Shown piece by piece: positions 35,460 through 40,482 of a stretch of DNA of 40,482 nt. This DNA is from Candidatus Obscuribacter sp. (lineage in GTDB: Bacteria > Cyanobacteriota > Vampirovibrionia > Obscuribacterales > Obscuribacteraceae), in assembly GCA_021772135.1 (NCBI GenBank), contig JADYXQ010000079.1, forward strand, positions 1 to 40,482, read 5' to 3'. Position 1 is the stretch's first letter, and each line of letters begins with the position of its first letter. The position numbers and the translations under genes are program-made. The notes below the pieces were generated by a model. The model was given only the letters and a program-made list of their open reading frames with translations, did no database searches and was not told where the DNA came from.

Positions 35460-36617
35460 ATGCATCTTAACGAAGATCCCCTGAAAAAGTGGGGCGACGA
35501 CGAGTTAAAGTACTGGATTGCTTTGGACCTGTGCACGGGTTGCGGCTTCAGGGCGGCCCGCCTGCTGCTTGTCTACGAACGCTTCGAGACTATGAAAACT
35601 TTCTGGCATGCCAGTGCTTCCGAACTGCGCGATATGGGTGGCTACCCGTACGTGCTCGGCTGGATTGATGAGACCTTGATCGAAAAATTCATTGCCAAAC
35701 GCGGTGAGATAGATCCCGACACCTTGATGGCACAGTTGCAAACAGCAGGTGTTAGAGCGTACCCCCTGGCTCATCCACTTTACCCATTCACCTTGCGCAA
35801 TATCCACGACCCGGCTCTTGTATTGTATGCCAAGGGGCATTTAAGTATGGATGAACTGGCCCACGGCGTAGGAGTGGTGGGCACCCGCACTCCCTCTAAT
35901 TACGGCCAGAAGCTGGCTAAAGATTTTGCCCGCGAACTGGGACAGGCCGGTGTCACTGTCATCAGTGGAATGGCTGTGGGTGTTGATTCACTGGCTCATT
36001 ATGGTGCCATCGAAGCTGGTGGCAGAACGGTTGCCGTGGTGGCCTGTGGGCCGGATATCTGCTATCCCAGCTCCAACAAACCTTTGTATGCCAAGCTCAC
36101 CGAAGATCCAAAGGGTCTGGTGCTGTCTGAATATTTCCCCGGCATTAAGCCTGAAAAGTGGCGTTTCCCCGCCCGCAACCGCATTATTTCTGGGGTTGGT
36201 CAGGCATTACTTGTGATTGAAGCCGGCAAAGCATCAGGTTCTTTAATAACCGCCAGGCAAGCATTTGAGCAAAACCGTCAGGTCTTTGCCATTCCCGGGC
36301 GCATTGATCAACCGATGTCGGAAGGCACTAATCGACTGATTGCCGATAATATGGCTCAGATGGTAGTTAACCTTGATGAAATCATGAAATCACTGAACTG
36401 GATTACCAGCACGCGGCCTCGTAGCGAGCCGGTGGTGCTGGAATTATTCGGCAGCGAACGGGATGTGCATGAGCTTCTTTCCAATGAGCCGGTGCATTTT
36501 GATCAATTAACTGAAAAAACAGGGCTCACTGCCGGCCCGCTTTCCAGTACTCTGACAATGTTGGAATTAGCGGGAATTGCCGAAAGGTTGCCCGGTGATT
36601 GGTATGTACGTAAGTAG
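35460..36617 (+). CDS. dprA: DNA processing protein DprA
   Basis: 385 residues. The Rossmann-like DprA domain is clear: VGVVGTRTPSNYGQKLAKDFA, ISGMAVGVDSLAHYGAIEAGG, VLSEYFPG, WRFPARNRIISG, VIEAGKASGSLITARQA and FAIPGRID. It is followed by a DML1-like winged helix (FDQLTEKTGLTAGPLSSTLTMLELAGI). The N-terminal SAM-like part (YWIALDLCTGCGFRAARLL) is also present. DprA loads RecA onto single-stranded DNA in natural transformation. The ATG 35460 fits the family's start; its gagg site is 14 bases upstream, further than usual. Confidence 0.93.
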   Translation: MHLNEDPLKKWGDDELKYWIALDLCTGCGFRAARLLLVYERFETMKTFWHASASELRDMGGYPYVLGWIDETLIEKFIAKRGEIDPDTLMAQLQTAGVRAYPLAHPLYPFTLRNIHDPALVLYAKGHLSMDELAHGVGVVGTRTPSNYGQKLAKDFARELGQAGVTVISGMAVGVDSLAHYGAIEAGGRTVAVVACGPDICYPSSNKPLYAKLTEDPKGLVLSEYFPGIKPEKWRFPARNRIISGVGQALLVIEAGKASGSLITARQAFEQNRQVFAIPGRIDQPMSEGTNRLIADNMAQMVVNLDEIMKSLNWITSTRPRSEPVVLELFGSERDVHELLSNEPVHFDQLTEKTGLTAGPLSSTLTMLELAGIAERLPGDWYVRK

Positions 36618-36700
36618 AGCGTGAGTAGCGCCTGGAAAATTTAACCTTTGGTTGTGGCTGATAACCTCATGTGCTGGTGTACGGGCTCATGCCCTGGGTA

Positions 36701-36732
36701 AGTATTAAAGGGCTAATACTCTGGCAGTATTA
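36701..36732. promoter_or_regulatory. Iterated AGTATTA motif (inverted and direct)
   Basis: agtatta (36701-36707), its inverse taatact (36714-36720) and a third agtatta (36726-36732) lie 6 and 5 bases apart. Their position 50-80 bases before the kinase start suggests an operator or an alternative hairpin near the promoter. Confidence 0.5.
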
Positions 36733-36781
36733 CCTTTATGATTATTGTTTCTCGGAGTCACGAATTGCCTGGCATTTCTAA

Positions 36782-37819
36782 ATGAAGCTTTGTTTGCGGT
36801 GCAATAACTATTATGGCGACGAAGTTTCTATTTGTTCGCGAGATAAGCTCGCCCTTGAACCAGTAGGCAAAGACCCCTTAATTGGCGCTCTTATCAATAA
36901 TAAATATGCTGTTGAAACGGTTGTCGGCAAAGGTTCGAGCGGTATCGTGTATCGGGCTACCAGGTTACTCATGGGCGGCGCGGTGGCGGTCAAAGTGGTG
37001 CACAGCTATCTTGGTGCCGATCCCAAGAGCATGGAAAAATTTTCAAGGGAAGTGCGTGCTCTGGAGCAACTGCGCCATCCCAATATCGTTAATCTCTGGG
37101 AGTCTGGTGTCACCGATGACGGCCAGCCATATCTGGTTATGGACTATTTGCAGGGCACGCCGCTTTCGTCTTTAATTGAAGCAGAAGGGGTTATAGCCGG
37201 TTCGCGTGTATTGGAAATTACCCGGCAGGTTTGCGCTGGTTTGCAAGAAGCGCACAGTCAGGGCTTCGTTCACCGCGATATTAAGCCTGAAAATATTGTG
37301 CTTGATTCCACCAGTGAGCAAGACTTTGTCAAGGTATGCGATTTTGGTATCGCCTATACCGTTTTTGAAAACGGCATGAATACGATTTCGCGACCAACAA
37401 CAGTGGCCGGTTCGCCTGCCTATATGAGCCCGGAGCAGTGCCGAGGCTTGCCCCTCGACCGCCGTACCGACATCTATTCACTGGCTCTGGTAGTCTTTGA
37501 GATGCTTACCGGTAAGCGGCCTTTTGAAGCTAAGACTTCAAAAGAGTTTATGGTTAAGACTGTAAACGACAAAATGCCTCTGATGTCTACTTTGCGCCCA
37601 GATTTAGGCATTCCAGAACCAGTAGATCTTGTTGTTGCTAAGGCATTGCAGAAAAATCCCAAAGATCGACACGCCTCAGCAGTAGATTTTGCCAAAGAAC
37701 TTTCCCTGGCTTGCCAGGCTGCCGACTTCTCTTCCGTTAAGGGAAGTAATCAAAAAAATGATGGAAGGTTGCAAAACCCAAGCCAGCGGGTAAATGAGCG
37801 TACGAGGGGTCCCCAGTAG
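36782..37819 (+). CDS. Ser/Thr protein kinase with N-terminal zinc ribbon (Pkn-type)
   Basis: 345 residues. The N-terminus (CLRCNNYYGDEVSICSRD) is a CxxC-type zinc ribbon common in soluble Pkn-type kinases. The kinase domain is complete: G-loop GKGSSGIVY (49-57), Lys71, Glu90, HRDIKPEN (164-171), DFG (187-189), SPE (216-218). A Ser/Gln-rich tail follows; no membrane helix is seen, so it is cytoplasmic. No strong ribosome binding site precedes the ATG, but the repeats at 36701-36732 may control it. It stands directly before the giant disordered protein, a plausible substrate. Confidence 0.92.
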   Translation: MKLCLRCNNYYGDEVSICSRDKLALEPVGKDPLIGALINNKYAVETVVGKGSSGIVYRATRLLMGGAVAVKVVHSYLGADPKSMEKFSREVRALEQLRHPNIVNLWESGVTDDGQPYLVMDYLQGTPLSSLIEAEGVIAGSRVLEITRQVCAGLQEAHSQGFVHRDIKPENIVLDSTSEQDFVKVCDFGIAYTVFENGMNTISRPTTVAGSPAYMSPEQCRGLPLDRRTDIYSLALVVFEMLTGKRPFEAKTSKEFMVKTVNDKMPLMSTLRPDLGIPEPVDLVVAKALQKNPKDRHASAVDFAKELSLACQAADFSSVKGSNQKNDGRLQNPSQRVNERTRGPQ

Positions 37820-37906
37820 TCAAATGTCTTATATGTGAGCTTTGATTTAGTAACCTATTTGTGAGTGCAAGAACTGGATGACCAGGGTCGTGAGAGGAAG
37901 AAGAGT

Positions 37907-40482
37907 TTGAAGGACGAGCTGCCAGATTTAACGCCTTACTTGAGTAAGAAAGGTGGCAATAGCCAGAGCAAAGGGTCTGATAATCCTGCTGATAAAGCTG
38001 ATATCTCTTCGAAACTTTCTGCACTCGTTAAAAAGACAGGCACTTTCAATGTTGTCAGTGACGAGGCCATTGCCGAAGCTGAAGCAAAAGCAAATTCTAA
38101 TGATGATACTTTAGAAGCTCCAATCAGCCACGAACAAGGTTTCAATCCGACCGCAGATACTGGCTCGGCAGGCGGCTCACCTTCATCGTGGGCCAATATT
38201 GGTGATCTGCCTGGACAAAATCAACCGACTCAAGAGCCCGGGACACCTTCGTCCGGCGGCAGCAGCTCCACGAGCTGGGAGCAAATTGATTCGTTTTCAG
38301 CTTCGGCGCGTACCGATATGGACAAAGATGACGAGAGCGGTGCGCCACCGCCCACGGTGAACGAGGACGGGGGCGGATCAGCAGCGGGCACTTCCGGCTT
38401 TGGTTCCTCGGGTACTTTTTCCACCCGTTCAGGAGCGCGTCCCGCCGCTCCAGGTTTAGACAAATTCAAAGCACCGCAAGCGCGGCCGATGAATACACTT
38501 TCGTCAGGCAACGGCCCGGTGCTTAAAACACCGCCAAAAGAGCCGGGCCGCGCGCCTGCACCTTATGGCTTTACTCCAGGCGAAGCACCTAAATCGACGC
38601 CACCAAAAGCACCCAGTTCGTCTGGCAATTTCAGTACCTCGAGCCTTTCAGGCAACGCTAATACTTCCGGCAGCAACGTCGGTGCACAAGTACCAAAATC
38701 GCGTACAGGCGAACAAAACAAAGAAGTTCGCAAAGAAGAAGTTCGCAGGGTCGACCCGCCACCATCATGGCCGGCACAGCCTACCTCACCTCCACGAGTG
38801 ACTGAGAAAGCAGAGCCGCCTAAACCTGCGCCGGTAAAAACAGGCCCGCCTACGACCACTCCATTTTCACAAAGTTTACCTTCCGCAGTACCATCTGCAG
38901 TGCCATCACCGGCTGCTTCAACAGCTCCTGTTGAGACAGAAGCACAGATTCTCGCTCGTGCCTTTATGGAAGAAGCCCGTGCTCTGCAAGCTGAGCGTCC
39001 TGATAATGACTTTGATGATCTCTCATCTGCCGAGCCCACAGAGCCAGTACCTAGCACCAGTCTTGGTGCGCTATTTGCTGCTGAAAAATTGGCGGAAGAG
39101 AAATTGGCCGCTGAGCCGGACACATCATCCACATTATTACCGTCACCATCGCCGTCACCATATATGATGGACGAAGAGGCGCCGAAACGTCCTCTAGGTT
39201 TTGGCAATTTGCTGGCATCGGCTGCCGCCGATCCTGCTCAGTCGTCTAAACACAGTACCCTTGCCGATTTGATGGTGCCTACAGGCGAGCACCAGACCTT
39301 ATTTGCTCCTGATCGCCGTACTGAGCAAGGTGAAGATCAGCTCTCTCCTTTTGACGAAGTTGCGCCTCAGCCGAGCGATGAACCAATCAGGCTAGACAAC
39401 TTTGGGGCCTCGTCCGCTCATGAAGATCATGAGGTAGAGGCTGCACCGACTGCATCAAGTGCGCCGGCCTTTTCTGCTCTTTTCAGTACAGAAATAGTGA
39501 CTACCGGTCAAGATTTCAGTCAAAATAATAATGTCACTTCCGAACCTGAGCCTGCCTCTTTCGAAGAACCGCGCATGACCTCCAAATCAGACGTACTAAG
39601 TAAACTGATGGAAGCAGTCAATCAGCCGCCGGCACCAACCGCGGAACCGGCCGAGAGCGCTGTATCAAACGGCTTCACTGACAGCTTTAATTCTGATTTT
39701 AATGCTGAGAATTTCAATGCTGATAATTTTTCAGATCGCAATTTTGAGCAATCAAATTATGAGGATGCCGTTTTAGATGATATGCGCACGGCCGACACCA
39801 TGTTCGGTAGTGGCGGTTCTAATAAGGGTAGCCAGGAAGAACTAGCTGCTGCTGACGCTGTATTTGGTGAGGTAGCCGATCTTGGTGCTCCTGCTCAATC
39901 TGAATTTAAGTCTGATTTTAAGCCAGAGGTTAAGGCACCAATTCCGGTGCTCGATATTGACGCGCTGCCTATGGCATTCGGTGATTCTACAAACTTCGAG
40001 CAAATTCGCCTGGAAGACATCAAGGTCTATAAGAAGGCGGCAAAACTCAAGGCCGCCGAAGAAGCTAAAAAAGCTGAAGCAGAGAACGCAGCCGCCGCAA
40101 ACAAATCTAGTGAGGCTGTCGAACCACCTGCCGCGAAGCTTTCTCTTACTGAAATGATCGAGCAAGCCAACGCCGCTAAGCTCGAACAAGTCAACGACAA
40201 TAAATCAGCTGATGCCAGAAGGCCTTCTGGTGGTGCCAAATCATCTCTTTCGTCGTTATTGTCCGGTGGTGATAATCTTGACGAAGTTCTTGCACCGGCC
40301 GCATCCGCCGCATCCGTTACAGCTAACGACGCGGACGATGATGATGAAGATAGCCTGGGCGGTGCAATTTCGGACGCTTTAGATAAGCTTTTGAACGAGG
40401 CGCCGCCAAGTGGCGACACCAAATCTAATGTCGTTTCCGGCGGCCTCTCGAAGCTGATCGCTTCGAGCTCAGACCAGTCACA
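37907..40482 (+). CDS. Giant acidic disordered protein (partial, runs off the window)
   Basis: An open frame of at least 858 residues without a stop to the window end. The start is probably TTG 37907 (gagagg about 9 bases upstream) or GTG 37865. It is rich in Ser, Pro, Ala, Glu and Asp, with little hydrophobic core, so mostly disordered. Short hydrophobic clusters recur at the C-terminal side: FGNLLASAA, LADLMVP, FSALFST, LSKLMEAVNQ, TEMIEQANAAK, LSSLLSGG, LDKLLNE and LSKLIASS. Also TMFG, AVFG and MAFG lie in the last third. I do not recognise a family. Its place directly behind a Ser/Thr kinase suggests it may be a phosphorylation target or scaffold (inference). The end is not seen, so a folded C-terminal domain may follow. 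Confidence 0.85.
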   Translation, partial: MKDELPDLTPYLSKKGGNSQSKGSDNPADKADISSKLSALVKKTGTFNVVSDEAIAEAEAKANSNDDTLEAPISHEQGFNPTADTGSAGGSPSSWANIGDLPGQNQPTQEPGTPSSGGSSSTSWEQIDSFSASARTDMDKDDESGAPPPTVNEDGGGSAAGTSGFGSSGTFSTRSGARPAAPGLDKFKAPQARPMNTLSSGNGPVLKTPPKEPGRAPAPYGFTPGEAPKSTPPKAPSSSGNFSTSSLSGNANTSGSNVGAQVPKSRTGEQNKEVRKEEVRRVDPPPSWPAQPTSPPRVTEKAEPPKPAPVKTGPPTTTPFSQSLPSAVPSAVPSPAASTAPVETEAQILARAFMEEARALQAERPDNDFDDLSSAEPTEPVPSTSLGALFAAEKLAEEKLAAEPDTSSTLLPSPSPSPYMMDEEAPKRPLGFGNLLASAAADPAQSSKHSTLADLMVPTGEHQTLFAPDRRTEQGEDQLSPFDEVAPQPSDEPIRLDNFGASSAHEDHEVEAAPTASSAPAFSALFSTEIVTTGQDFSQNNNVTSEPEPASFEEPRMTSKSDVLSKLMEAVNQPPAPTAEPAESAVSNGFTDSFNSDFNAENFNADNFSDRNFEQSNYEDAVLDDMRTADTMFGSGGSNKGSQEELAAADAVFGEVADLGAPAQSEFKSDFKPEVKAPIPVLDIDALPMAFGDSTNFEQIRLEDIKVYKKAAKLKAAEEAKKAEAENAAAANKSSEAVEPPAAKLSLTEMIEQANAAKLEQVNDNKSADARRPSGGAKSSLSSLLSGGDNLDEVLAPAASAASVTANDADDDDEDSLGGAISDALDKLLNEAPPSGDTKSNVVSGGLSKLIASSSDQS

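Noticed and set aside
37936-40422. Several minus-strand open frames under the last 2.5 kb
   Set aside because: They are Ser/Ala-rich shadows of the long plus-strand frame, which is open without a stop and has a consistent composition.

Overview
The window looks like a chromosomal segment of a Gram-negative-type bacterium of moderate GC. Supporting signs are an MEP-pathway isoprenoid gene (ispE), a futalosine-pathway menaquinone gene (mqnE-like), a LolD-type ABC ATPase, many exported proteins, and a Ser/Thr kinase with an N-terminal zinc ribbon. Together with the TPR-PDZ protein and the very long disordered protein, this suggests a non-photosynthetic cyanobacterial relative (Melainabacteria/Vampirovibrionia, possibly Obscuribacterales). 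That assignment is inference from gene content, not a search result. I saw no rRNA, tRNA, CRISPR array, prophage or complete insertion sequence.

Layout. 1-3.6 kb: an exported dual-specificity-type phosphatase with a clear promoter and an overlapping hairpin; a DUF2239 gene broken by one in-frame TAA; a decayed receiver fragment; a receiver without a normal start codon; an Hpt-like protein; and a two-gene unit with a GlcG/HbpS-type protein. 3.8-10.9 kb: an exported HExxH metallopeptidase, an alpha/beta hydrolase plus DUF2156 pair, a rhodanese, a small TerB-like protein and a 1083-residue SF2 helicase with a hydrophobic hairpin. 10.9-16.8 kb: an AttEFGH-like export operon (ATPase, fused double permease, AttH/CrtC-like exported protein), then an exported ricin-type beta-trefoil protein and an unknown protein closed by a strong terminator. 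16.8-17.6 kb: an AT-rich insert-like patch with an 84-base nested inverted repeat and an orphan DUF6088/AbiEi-like gene.

17.7-25 kb: a minus-strand housekeeping block (CorC/HlyC-like protein, rsmA, ispE, nth) with tight overlaps and TTG starts, then an exported unknown protein, a DUF4013-like membrane protein and surE. 25-27.4 kb: a compact operon of a double Clp-N-domain protein lacking any ATPase, an alkyltransferase-like protein and an exported beta-carbonic anhydrase. 27.4-30.5 kb: a pseudo-receiver, an XRE/zinc-ribbon regulator divergent from NurA, and an acidic unknown. 30.6-31.8 kb: a clear multi-lesion pseudogene of a DUF805-SRPBCC membrane protein. 31.9-40.5 kb: a RimJ-like acetyltransferase, MqnE, a TPR/QN-rich/PDZ protein, DprA, a Ser/Thr kinase and a huge, acidic, disordered protein that runs off the window end.

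The pieces most worth following up are the kinase plus giant disordered protein pair, the Clp-N protein without an ATPase, the membrane-hairpin helicase, and the nested inverted repeat beside DUF6088. Several genes are interrupted by point stops (TAA, TGA, TAG). This argues for ongoing gene decay or assembly errors rather than a reassigned code.
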